The notes under the pieces were generated by a model. The model searched no databases. It was not told where the DNA came from and saw only the letters and a list, made by a program, of their open reading frames with translations. From positions 2,418,001 to 2,482,000 of the forward strand of contig NZ_CP157276.1 in NCBI RefSeq assembly GCF_040024445.1: 64,000 bases of DNA, read 5' to 3'. Both the position numbers and the translations under genes were made by a program. The DNA is from Prescottella soli. Its GTDB lineage: Bacteria > Actinomycetota > Actinomycetes > Mycobacteriales > Mycobacteriaceae. Each line of letters begins with the position of its first letter. Position 1 is the first letter of the stretch. Shown piece by piece: positions 52,025 to 60,640 of this stretch.

Positions 52025-53805
52025 AACCGCTCCATCGCCTGCAGCCACATCTCCAGCAGGCCCACCTGCCACAGGGTGTTCACGCCGCGGGCGGTGCGGA
52101 TGTCGTTGGGCGCGGAGAACAGCGCGTCGAGTGCCTCCGGCCGGTACATCCGTCGCTCGCGGGCGCTGCGGCTGCGCAGCGAGTCCCTGACGAGGTCGAG
52201 GACGTCGCCCTCGAGGTGCCGTATGCCGGGCACCGGGAAGTACCCCTTGGTCCGGTCGATCACCGCGTTCGGGAGCAGGCCACGACTGGCCTCCTTCAGC
52301 ACGCCCTTGCCGTCGCCCGCCAGTTTGAGCTCCGACGGGCAGCTGGCCGCCAGCTCCACGAACTCGTGGTCGAGGAACGGCACCCGGGCCTCGAGCCCCC
52401 ACGCCATGGTCATCGTGTCCACCCGCTTGACCGGATCCTCCACGAGCATCACCGTCGTGTCGAGCCTCAGCGCGGCGTCGACGGAGGTGTCGGCACCCGG
52501 CGCGCTGTGGTTCCGCACGATGAATTCCCAGCTGACGTCGTGATCGAGGCAGTAGTCGGGGTCGAGCAGGGCGGCGATGTCGTCGTGCGTGCGGTCTAGG
52601 TACACCTTGGCGTAGGCCTCGGCGGACTGTTCCCGCGCCACCCCGACCAGAGGGGGATACCAGTGGTAGCCGCCGAGGATCTCGTCGGCGCCCTGGCCGG
52701 ACTGCACCACCTTGACGGACCTGCTGACCTCTTCCGACAGCAGAAAGAACGCCACGCAGTCGTGACTGAGCATCGGCTCGCTCATCGCCTCGACCGTCCT
52801 CGGCACCGCCGCCGGCAGTCGCGACGGATCGATGTGGATCTGCCGGTGATCGGTGCCGAACGTCCGCGCCACCAGGTCGGAGTAGAAGTACTCGTTTCCG
52901 GATTCGCCTCCGGCCGAGTCGAATCCGATACTGAACGTGGCCAGGTCCCGCTGCCCCTGTTCGGCCAGCAGGGCCACGAGCAGGCTGGAATCGATGCCAC
53001 CCGAGAGCAGCACCCCCACGGGAACGTCGGCAACCATCCGTCGTGACACCGCCGTGCGCAGCGAGTCCATCAGCGCGCGCTGCCATTGCGCCGGCGTCCA
53101 CGACGCCCGTTCGGGCGACGGCTCGAATCGCGGTTCCCAGTATTGTCTTTCGGTGGCCGTTCCGTCCGGCTGCACCACCCGGATCGTCGCCGGTGGCAGC
53201 TTGCGGACGCCCTCGAACATGGTGTGCGGCGCCGGTACGGCCGCGGCGAAGCTCAGATAGTGGTGCAGGGCCACGCGATCGATCGTGGTGTCGATGCCAC
53301 CGCCGCGCAGCAGCGCCTGCACCGTCGAGGCGAACCGCAGCCGCCCCGGCTGCTCGGCGAAGTACAGGGGTTTGATCCCCAGCCGATCGCGAGCGAAAGT
53401 CACTACACCCGAATCGATCTCGTGTATCGCGAACGCGAACATGCCCTTGAACCGGTGGACACAGTCCGCGCCCCAGCGATGGAAGCTCTTGAGCACGACC
53501 TCGCTGTCCGCCGTCGAGAAGAACCGGTATCCCGCCCGCTGCAGCTCCGCGCGCAACTCCTTGTAGTTGTAGATGCAGCCGTTGAACACCAGCGACAACC
53601 GCAGTTCGCTGTCGACCATCGGCTGGCCGCCCCGCGCCGACAGGTCGATGATGCACAACCGGCGATGACCGAACGCCACCGACTGCTGGGCGTACGCGCC
53701 GGCCGAATCCGGCCCGCGTGTCACCATCGCGTCGGTCATCCGGGCCACCGCGGCCACGTCGGGCGTCGCGCCGTCGAAACGAACTTCACCGCATATGCCA
53801 CACAT
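52021..53805 (-). CDS. AsnB-like amidotransferase, NAGGN type
   Basis: A 594-residue glutamine-dependent amidotransferase: Cys2 nucleophile, glutaminase domain, then an ATP-pyrophosphatase domain with SGGIDSS. Long segments (MSEPMLSHDCVAFFLLSEE; VVQSGQGADEILGGYHWYP; TKGYFPVPGIRHLEGD) match the amidotransferase of the N-acetylglutaminylglutamine-amide osmolyte system (TIGR03104-type) far better than general asparagine synthetase. It overlaps the S9 gene by GTGA and follows the ligase gene by 23 nt. It should amidate a carboxyl group of a small peptide. Confidence 0.9.
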   Translation of the reverse strand: MCGICGEVRFDGATPDVAAVARMTDAMVTRGPDSAGAYAQQSVAFGHRRLCIIDLSARGGQPMVDSELRLSLVFNGCIYNYKELRAELQRAGYRFFSTADSEVVLKSFHRWGADCVHRFKGMFAFAIHEIDSGVVTFARDRLGIKPLYFAEQPGRLRFASTVQALLRGGGIDTTIDRVALHHYLSFAAAVPAPHTMFEGVRKLPPATIRVVQPDGTATERQYWEPRFEPSPERASWTPAQWQRALMDSLRTAVSRRMVADVPVGVLLSGGIDSSLLVALLAEQGQRDLATFSIGFDSAGGESGNEYFYSDLVARTFGTDHRQIHIDPSRLPAAVPRTVEAMSEPMLSHDCVAFFLLSEEVSRSVKVVQSGQGADEILGGYHWYPPLVGVAREQSAEAYAKVYLDRTHDDIAALLDPDYCLDHDVSWEFIVRNHSAPGADTSVDAALRLDTTVMLVEDPVKRVDTMTMAWGLEARVPFLDHEFVELAASCPSELKLAGDGKGVLKEASRGLLPNAVIDRTKGYFPVPGIRHLEGDVLDLVRDSLRSRSARERRMYRPEALDALFSAPNDIRTARGVNTLWQVGLLEMWLQAMERL

Positions 53806-53828
53806 GTTCGATAACTCCTCCTGGGCTG

Positions 53829-55064
53829 TCAGCGCCGGTCGCCCGTGGTGGCCGCGTCGTGCGGCCCGGTCACGGTCCAGGTGTCCTTACCGCCGCCGCC
53901 CCGCAACGAGTTCGTGATCGCGCTTCCGGCCGGCGCCGCGTCGTCGATACAGTCCTCGGGATCCAGGCGGCCGGCGGTCTCCGCCGCCAGCAGGTCCACG
54001 ACGTCGGTCAGGCGCCCGCGCCGACTCAGGACCCGGCGCTGCCGTGCCGACGAGCTACCAACCCGCAGGGTGACGTCTGCCAGCTCGGAGACCACGTCCC
54101 AGTCGCCGGCGGACTCGAGGTGGGGTCGCAGCGACCGGATAAGACCGTCGACCACCTGCGGTGCAGGGCGCGGCGCCGCGGTCTCCACGTCGACCAGGTC
54201 GCCCTCGAGACCCGAACGCGCTGCCCGCCACATAGCCGCGCGAACGAGCGTGGGCGAGACCTGCAGCGCCGGACTTCCCTCGTGAAGAGCGACGGCCTCG
54301 CGGTCGACGAGGGCGCGGAACAACCCTGCGACGAGCGCGATCGTGTCCACCGACGGGCAACTGTCGCACACCCGCAGCTCGAGCGTCGGATACCGATCGG
54401 ACGGCCGCAGGTCGAAGTAGACCATCCCGGGGCCGTTGATCACACCGGTCCCGACCAGGTCGTCGATCAGCTGGTCGTATTCCGCGGCAGAATTCACGGG
54501 CGCCGCGGGGCCGGTGGTGGGCCAGCGGGTCCACACCAGGGATCGCATACTCGCGTATCCGGTGTCGGTGCCGTCGGCCCAGAACGGTGAACTCGCGCTG
54601 AGGGCGAGGAAGATCGGCAGGTACGGGGCGGCTCGGTTGGCAATCTGCACGGCCTCGTCGCGGTCCGCCACGTCCACGTGGACCTGCGTACCGCAGATCA
54701 GCTGCTCGCGGGCGAGGAGCTGATAGTCAGCGAGCATGCGCCGATACCGTGGGGTCTCGGTCACCGCCATCTCGGCGGGCACCGAGAGGGGCACCGCCCC
54801 CGCGGCCACTACTCCTACGCCGAGTTCGGCGGCGGTGTCGACGAGGACTCGCCGCAGGTGGGTCAGGTCGGCGCGGAGATCGGCGAGGTCCGAGAACACC
54901 CCGCTGTTGACCTCCACGACGCAGCGCTGCAATTCCTCGACGTAAACGTCCCCGGGCAGTCGCTCGAGCAGTTCCGGTGCGCGTGTGACAAGTCGCCGGG
55001 TCGTCGCGTCGATGAGATGGAACTCCTCTTCGACGCCCAGCTTGCGTCCTTCATCGGTCGGCAC
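53829..55064 (-). CDS. YbdK/GCS2-type carboxylate-amine ligase
   Basis: A 411-residue ATP-dependent ligase of the glutamate-cysteine ligase type 2 family. GVEEEFHLID begins the fold; ICGTQVHVDV and LELRVCDSCPSVD are typical. YbdK proteins join the gamma-carboxyl of glutamate to an amine but many act poorly with cysteine. The start is GTG 55064 behind GAGGT. It is first in the apparent five-gene operon and probably supplies the peptide bond of the compound that the amidotransferase modifies. Confidence 0.9.
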   Translation of the reverse strand: MPTDEGRKLGVEEEFHLIDATTRRLVTRAPELLERLPGDVYVEELQRCVVEVNSGVFSDLADLRADLTHLRRVLVDTAAELGVGVVAAGAVPLSVPAEMAVTETPRYRRMLADYQLLAREQLICGTQVHVDVADRDEAVQIANRAAPYLPIFLALSASSPFWADGTDTGYASMRSLVWTRWPTTGPAAPVNSAAEYDQLIDDLVGTGVINGPGMVYFDLRPSDRYPTLELRVCDSCPSVDTIALVAGLFRALVDREAVALHEGSPALQVSPTLVRAAMWRAARSGLEGDLVDVETAAPRPAPQVVDGLIRSLRPHLESAGDWDVVSELADVTLRVGSSSARQRRVLSRRGRLTDVVDLLAAETAGRLDPEDCIDDAAPAGSAITNSLRGGGGKDTWTVTGPHDAATTGDRR

Positions 55065-55233
55065 GGCGGTCTACCTCGCGCGCCGCGAAGGTGTGGCATG
55101 CGTCGGGCTCATCCAGGGTCCCTTCTGTCCGGTCGGTTCGTGATCTGGCCTCTTCGGTTACCCCGGCGGTCAGGATTTCAACCGCGCCGCCCGATCGGTG
55201 GCCATCGCCCCGACGACGTCCGTGGTCGTTCGG

Positions 55234-57060
55234 TCACTGCGCGACGGTGCGGAAACCGAGCATCATGTCGTGGTCCTCGTGGTCGAGCATGTGGCAGTGC
55301 CACACGTAGCCCTGCAGCGGACCGGACGGGTCCGGCGCGCTCATCGCGTGCCCGGCGTGGTCTGCCGGCGGCGGGGCCGGTGCCGCACTCTGGCCGCCGA
55401 ATGTCGCGTCGGGGTCGAACCCGAGCCGTTCCGCCGTCGGGAAGGCGACGACGATGCGGGTGATCGACTCCGGATCGGCCACCACGGTGTCCTTGAGTCC
55501 GGTCTCCCACGGCTCGGGCGGCACCAGCGGCGAGGTAGCGAACTCGTCGGCGGGTGGCGCCCACTTGGTTCCGATCGACGGCTGCGGGTACCGCTGCGTG
55601 TAGCGCGACACGTCGATGCTCTGGCGGCCGAGGACCCGAAAGTTGACCAGGTGCAGGTGAATCGGATGCGGCTCGGGCGCGACGTTGACGATGTTCCACA
55701 GTTCGACCGCGCCCTGCCGCGGCATCTCGATGTCGGGGTCGCCGAAGAGAAGATTGTTGAGCGACATCACCGTTCCGCCGGTCGACGGATCGATCAGCTG
55801 CATAACGGTGACGGTCCGCTGCACCTGCGGCGGCGGGATGGGCTCGAGGCCCGCGGGCTGTCGCGGGCCACCGCGCAGTGTCTCCGGCACTGCACCCGTG
55901 AAGCCCCGGCCGTCCGCAACCTTGAAGCGGCAGAACAGCGGCATCGCCCGAGCCCCGCGCTGGGACGCGGTGAGTGGCGGCGGCTCGTCGTTGCACAGTT
56001 CCACCGTCGAACCGGGCTCCAGCGCGGCGAAGTCGACCAGCAGGTCGACCCGCTCCCCTGGTGAAAGCCGCACCCGGGCCGACGGCACCGGCGCCGGCAG
56101 CATGCCGCCCTCCATGCCGAGGATCCAGAACCGCATCCGGTTGCCGAAGAACAGATTCCACACACTGAACGACGCGGCGTTGACGAGCCGCAGCCGGTAC
56201 ATCCCCCGCGCCACCTCGAGTTCGGGCCAGATCTTGCCGTTCACCACTCCGACGTCACCGGGGGTGCCGCCGTCCCACCGGCCTTGCGGCACCATCGGGG
56301 TTGCGCGGATGCTCTGCCGCCCGTCGGGGGTGAAGATCTTCTCCTGCAGGAGAAGCGGTATCTCGAACTCCCCCGAGGGCAGGCCCCACGCATTGCCACC
56401 TGTGCCCGTGTCGAACTGGTCGCGCAGCAGGAACATGCCTGCGAGCCCGGCGTAGACGTTGAGACGGGTGATACCCATCGCGTGGTCGTGGTACCACAGC
56501 TGGGTGCCCTCGTGGCTGTTCGGATACCGATGGACGTGCCCCTGACCCGGTCGCTGCAGGAACGCAGGGTGTCCGTCGTGCTCGGGCGGCGTCTCCGCGC
56601 CGTGCAGGTGCATCGACGTCGGCACCGACGTCCGGTCCTGCTCGGTGACACCGTGCAGTGTGGTGTCGAAGTCCGCGGCCAGCGGGTGGACACCGATCTC
56701 GTTGCGGTAGGCGACGATCAGCGGATCGCCGCTGTGCGCTTCGACCGTGGGTCCGAGGTAGTCCATGCCGCCGTACGCGAGGGCCGGCGACGGATCCAGG
56801 TCGCGGTGGAAGCGGTGGGTGGTGCTCGCGGCCCGCAGTTCGAGTTGTGGGCCGGTGAGCACCGGCAGCCGTGGCAGTTCGTCGACGAACGGCTCGAGCT
56901 TCGGCGACTCGAACAGCAGCGGGCGCGCCGGATCGATGTTGCCGAAGCCGCCGAGATCCTGCGCCCGCACCGAGGCGATCCCGGCCGCCCCGACACCGAG
57001 CGCCCCCGCGGTCCACGCGAGCCCGCAGTTGAACGCGCGCCTCGACATCCGTCCGCTCAT
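55234..57060 (-). CDS. Tat-exported multicopper oxidase
   Basis: A 608-residue laccase/bilirubin-oxidase-like enzyme. Signal SRRAFNCGLAWTAG is twin-arginine. The copper ligands are HLHG, WYHDHAMG, HPIHLH and HCHMLDHEDHDMM; the axial Met follows the last motif, so a type 1 site with Met ligand is expected. CotA and phenoxazinone-synthase-like proteins are the nearest by layout. It probably oxidises phenols, metals or bilirubin outside the membrane. Separate from the ligase operon by 169 nt. Confidence 0.92.
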   Translation of the reverse strand: MSGRMSRRAFNCGLAWTAGALGVGAAGIASVRAQDLGGFGNIDPARPLLFESPKLEPFVDELPRLPVLTGPQLELRAASTTHRFHRDLDPSPALAYGGMDYLGPTVEAHSGDPLIVAYRNEIGVHPLAADFDTTLHGVTEQDRTSVPTSMHLHGAETPPEHDGHPAFLQRPGQGHVHRYPNSHEGTQLWYHDHAMGITRLNVYAGLAGMFLLRDQFDTGTGGNAWGLPSGEFEIPLLLQEKIFTPDGRQSIRATPMVPQGRWDGGTPGDVGVVNGKIWPELEVARGMYRLRLVNAASFSVWNLFFGNRMRFWILGMEGGMLPAPVPSARVRLSPGERVDLLVDFAALEPGSTVELCNDEPPPLTASQRGARAMPLFCRFKVADGRGFTGAVPETLRGGPRQPAGLEPIPPPQVQRTVTVMQLIDPSTGGTVMSLNNLLFGDPDIEMPRQGAVELWNIVNVAPEPHPIHLHLVNFRVLGRQSIDVSRYTQRYPQPSIGTKWAPPADEFATSPLVPPEPWETGLKDTVVADPESITRIVVAFPTAERLGFDPDATFGGQSAAPAPPPADHAGHAMSAPDPSGPLQGYVWHCHMLDHEDHDMMLGFRTVAQ

Positions 57061-57151
57061 GACACGTCACACTCCCCGTGGTCGCCCTACCGGAGCACGT
57101 CCGCCCGACGCTACGCCGGAACAGGCTGCCGCCCTGACGCTTTCGCCGGAT

Positions 57152-58446
57152 CTACCCGGACACTCCGGGCGGTTCCGGGCGAGCCGGACGAATTGTCATG
57201 CCCGGGCGGCGCACGACCAGAAGCCATACCGGCAGCACCGCGACGCACAGCACCGGCAGCACCGTCACCGAGCCGACCATCGCGGCCGGGATGAAGATCC
57301 CGAGCCAGCAGCTGCGCACCGCCGCCACCACCGCGCCGAGGACGGCGCACGCGACCGCGAGTGTCACCGGCACCGACGGGACGAGGGCGTGCGCGATCAG
57401 GCCGGCGTTCACGCCGAGCACGGCCGACGCGATGACACGCCCGCCCCGGAAGCCGCTCGCGGCCGCGACGGCGAAGGCGGCGAGGCTGCACAACCCCACC
57501 ACCGCGAGATGCGGAACCGACGTCTCCGGCGCCGTCGACACCAGCGACCGCATCGTCACGACGTCCTTGAACATGGCCTGCGGACCACCGAGCGCGCCGA
57601 GGACGCCCAGCACGACGCCACCCAGACCGGTCATCAGCACCGGGTTGCGGACGCGGTGGAACAGCCCGTGCAGGGCCCGGTACCCGTACACCGCGCCGAG
57701 CACGACCACCGCGGTGGCCGCGGCGATGCGGCGCCGCCGAGCACGTCGGGCAGCGTCGTCGACCATGATCCGGGCACGTCGATCGTCAGCACCGGCCGGC
57801 GGAGGACCGCCATCGTGACGGCGCCGGCGCCGGCCGCCACCAGCGGCGTGAAGACGACGTCCCACAGGTTGCCCCGCACCCGCCGCCCCGTCAGTTCGAG
57901 GTACGCGAGCGGCGCGGCGATCGGGGTCCCGAACTGGACACCGATCGTCGCCGCCGTCGCGAGCACGATTACGCGCTCCGAGGCGAACGCGGGCCGCAGC
58001 CGGGCGACGATCCACACCGCGAGCGCGGCATTGACGGAGATCAGCACGTTCTCGGGGCTGAGGCTCACTCCCGCACCCAGCGCGAGCACCATCGCCGCCA
58101 GCAGACTCGGCAACGCCGACAACGGGATCGGGGGCCCGATCAGGCCGGCCGTCGCCGAGTCGCGGCCACCGTGCCCGGGCGCCAGCCACACGATCGATCC
58201 GACGACGACGCCGGCCGTCGTCAGGACGGCCAGGATCCACCACCGGTCATCGCCGCCGAACCCGAAGGCGTGCGGGACACGCACGTACAGAACCTCGGCG
58301 ACGAAGCGGACGGCCTCGAACACCGCGATCGGGATCGCGGCGGCAGCCACGCCCACGAGCACCGCCAGGACCGCCTCGCGCGCCATCGCACGGGCGTCGG
58401 GGTGCTCCACGTCCTTCAAGGGCGCCTCCGGCGGTCTCGACAGCAC
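57152..58446 (-). pseudogene. ClC-type chloride channel with frameshift
   Basis: The first part (to about 57740) encodes hydrophobic ClC segments with PGHGGRDSATAGLIGPPIPL and GAGVSLSPENVLIS, forms of the selectivity-filter motifs. Between 57727 and 57740, in a GCGGCGCCGC stretch, the frame shifts; the rest (IAAATAVVVLGAVYGYR, then AASGFRGGRVIAS and GIFIPAAMVGSV) continues in another frame to 57152. One extra base would restore a ~430-residue protein. Start GTG 58446, or 58410 with a nearer ribosome site. Either a real mutation or a sequence error. Confidence 0.8.
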
Positions 58447-58587
58447 GCAACGTCACCGTACTGTGCTTGTGCCGGACTCGGCGGGATCACCCGATTCTCC
58501 TGTCCGGCACGATCGTCCGGTTCGCCTACGCTGTCTGCAGTCCATCGGGGCCCGACGCGTCGGGCCCCGCCGAACCGGAGGGGTGCC

Positions 58588-59484
58588 GTGCGGTCGTCCA
58601 AGTTCAACGTCGCGTTGGCACGCGAGGCGCTCGCCGCTCGGTCGGAGACCGCGCAAGGCTGGCTGCGCGGCACCGCGCCCGGCCGGACCGTGCAGCGCAT
58701 GCTGTCGGGGATCGTCGATATCGACTGGGCGGACCGGTCGATGACGTTGGCGGCGCAGTCGTTCACGTCGGTGCTGCCCGTCGTGATCGTGGCGTCGACC
58801 GTCGGCAGCCGCGACACATTCACGGCGGGATTCTTCTCCCAGTTCGGCATCAACCTCGATTCCGTCGACGTGCCACCGGGAAGTTTCGAACCCACCGAAC
58901 CGACGTTCGCCGCGTTCGGCATCATCGGCCTGCTCATGGTGGTGCTCAGTGGCACGTCCTTCGCCCGGGCGCTGGGCCGGATGTACGGCCGGGTGTGGCA
59001 CGTGCCGACGCTGAAGATGTCCAGTTGGTGGCGGTGGGTCGCGGTCCTGCTGTCGGTGGCATCGTCCGCCGCACTGGTCGGGTTCACCGAGATCCTGCGC
59101 GACGTTCCGTACCTGGGCGGGTGCCTCGCCCTCGTCGCGCAGTTCGCGGTGTGGACGGGCCTGTGGTCCCTGGTGCCGTACCTACTCACCGAACGACGCC
59201 TGTCGCCCCGCGTGCTGTGGACCACCGGCGTGATCACCGCCGTCGGCCTGTCCGCGCTCGGCGTTGCCGGCGACATCGTCCTGCCGCGGACGGCGGCCGC
59301 CGCCGAGACCAAGTTCGGCGAGCTCGGCCTGGTGTTCACCGCGATCGGGTGGATGTTCGTCGCGTGCGTCATCATCGTCAGCGCCACCGTGATCACCAAG
59401 GCGCTCGCGCTGGACGAGGGGCCCGTCGGCCGGTACCTGCGCGGACCGGTGGAGCCACTCACAGAAACCTCCATGGTTCGCTGA
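58588..59484 (+). CDS. YihY/BrkB-like membrane protein
   Basis: A 298-residue protein with about six membrane segments, among them SFTSVLPVVIVASTVG, AFGIIGLLMVVLSG and SWWRWVAVLLSVASSAALVG. The overall pattern is that of YihY/virulence-factor BrkB proteins, once named RNase BN; role unknown. GTG 58588 has GGAGGGGT ahead. It is divergent from the ClC gene and 36 nt ahead of the sigma gene. Confidence 0.75.
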   Translation: MRSSKFNVALAREALAARSETAQGWLRGTAPGRTVQRMLSGIVDIDWADRSMTLAAQSFTSVLPVVIVASTVGSRDTFTAGFFSQFGINLDSVDVPPGSFEPTEPTFAAFGIIGLLMVVLSGTSFARALGRMYGRVWHVPTLKMSSWWRWVAVLLSVASSAALVGFTEILRDVPYLGGCLALVAQFAVWTGLWSLVPYLLTERRLSPRVLWTTGVITAVGLSALGVAGDIVLPRTAAAAETKFGELGLVFTAIGWMFVACVIIVSATVITKALALDEGPVGRYLRGPVEPLTETSMVR

Positions 59485-59520
59485 AGGAAAGGTCCAGGAA
59501 ACGCGAGTTACCTGGGCATC

Positions 59521-60102
59521 GTGAGTACCTGCTACGCCCTGTCGCCCACGGGCACCGACGTCGACAGCATGGCGGTCGCGGCGGCCGTCGGGACCGACGG
59601 CGCGCTGGCCGACCTCATGGCCCGCGTCCGCCCGATGGTGCTGGGCTTCTGCCGGTCACGACTGCACGGGGCACGGCGGGTCTCCGTCGAAGACGTGACC
59701 CAGGAGGTGTGTATCGCCGTGGTCAACGCACTTCCGCGGTACGAGCACCGGGGCCGTTTCACGGCGTTCGTGTTCGGCATCGCCAGCCACAAGGTCACCG
59801 ACGCGCTGCGTGCGGCGCAACGCGACCGGTGCTGTCCGGTCGGTGACCTCCCCGAGATCGGCGCGGACACCGACACCCCGGAAGACCACGCGGTCCGGTC
59901 GGACGACCTGCGCCGCGTCGAGTCGATGCTCGCCATCCTGACACCGCAGCAGCGTCACATCCTCCGCCTGCGCATCATCGAAGAGAAGACGGCGGCCGAG
60001 ACCGCGGACGAGCTGCGCACGACCCCGGGCGCGGTCCGCGTCGCCCAGCACCGCGCGCTGACGCGACTGCGCGAGGAGTTCGCGTTCACCCGCGGAGGGT
60101 GA
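59521..60102 (+). CDS. SigD/ShbA-type ECF sigma factor
   Basis: A 193-residue RNA polymerase sigma factor. Region 2 includes SVEDVTQEVCIAVVNALPRY and GRFTAFVFGIASHKVTDALR; region 4 includes MLAILTPQQRHILRLRII and TAAETADELRTTPGAVRVAQHRALTRL. These segments match mycobacterial SigD and Streptomyces ShbA. No anti-sigma gene of the RsdA type is next to it, unlike sigD in mycobacteria. Start GTG 59521 without a clear ribosome site. Confidence 0.9.
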   Translation: MSTCYALSPTGTDVDSMAVAAAVGTDGALADLMARVRPMVLGFCRSRLHGARRVSVEDVTQEVCIAVVNALPRYEHRGRFTAFVFGIASHKVTDALRAAQRDRCCPVGDLPEIGADTDTPEDHAVRSDDLRRVESMLAILTPQQRHILRLRIIEEKTAAETADELRTTPGAVRVAQHRALTRLREEFAFTRGG

Positions 60103-60174
60103 CGGCCCGCGCTCGACGACGCCCTACCGTGTCGACAGGACAGGTTCCCGTTCGGCACCCGGAAGGAGCACTCG

Positions 60175-60630
60175 ATGAGCGCGTATCCCCCCGGCCCGCA
60201 GGCCGCAGCCGCGGTCGACGCGAAACGACTGTGGTCCGGCGGCGTGGCCACCGCTCTCGTCGCGGCCCTCGCCGCGGTGGTGGGTCTGCTGGTCGTCCGA
60301 GGCTTGCTCGACATCGCGGTCATCACTCCCGACACGACCTTCGGGGAATCCCAGGTGACGACGATCGCCGGATACGCGATCGTCGCCGCACTGCTCGCCA
60401 CGGCACTGCTGCACCTACTCATGGTCTCGACGCCCCGCGCGACGTCGTTCTTCGGTTGGATCGGCATACTCGCGACCGTCGCCGTGGCGTTGTGGCCGTA
60501 CACCGTCTACGCGTCGACCGACTCGAAGATCGGCAGTTCGCTCATCTACCTCGTCGTCGGGATCGCGATCGTGACGCTGCTGTCCGGGGTGGCGGGCACT
60601 GCGCGCATCACGCGCCCGGTCGGATCCTGA
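60175..60630 (+). CDS. DUF6069-like small membrane protein
   Basis: A 151-residue protein with four membrane helices (about 22-42, 62-82, 91-110, 122-140) and a Pro/Ala N-terminus. TPRATSFFGWIGILAT fits the actinobacterial DUF6069 family. It is 72 nt after the sigma gene, with GGAAGGAG before ATG. Function unknown; no anti-sigma features are seen. Confidence 0.75.
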   Translation: MSAYPPGPQAAAAVDAKRLWSGGVATALVAALAAVVGLLVVRGLLDIAVITPDTTFGESQVTTIAGYAIVAALLATALLHLLMVSTPRATSFFGWIGILATVAVALWPYTVYASTDSKIGSSLIYLVVGIAIVTLLSGVAGTARITRPVGS

Positions 60631-60640
60631 GCTGCCCACC

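Noticed and set aside
50147-53656. 1169-codon frame joining part of the amidotransferase region to the S9 peptidase
   Set aside because: The first half is out of frame with the real amidotransferase and reads as Arg/Gly-rich noise; the peptidase starts at GTG 52024.
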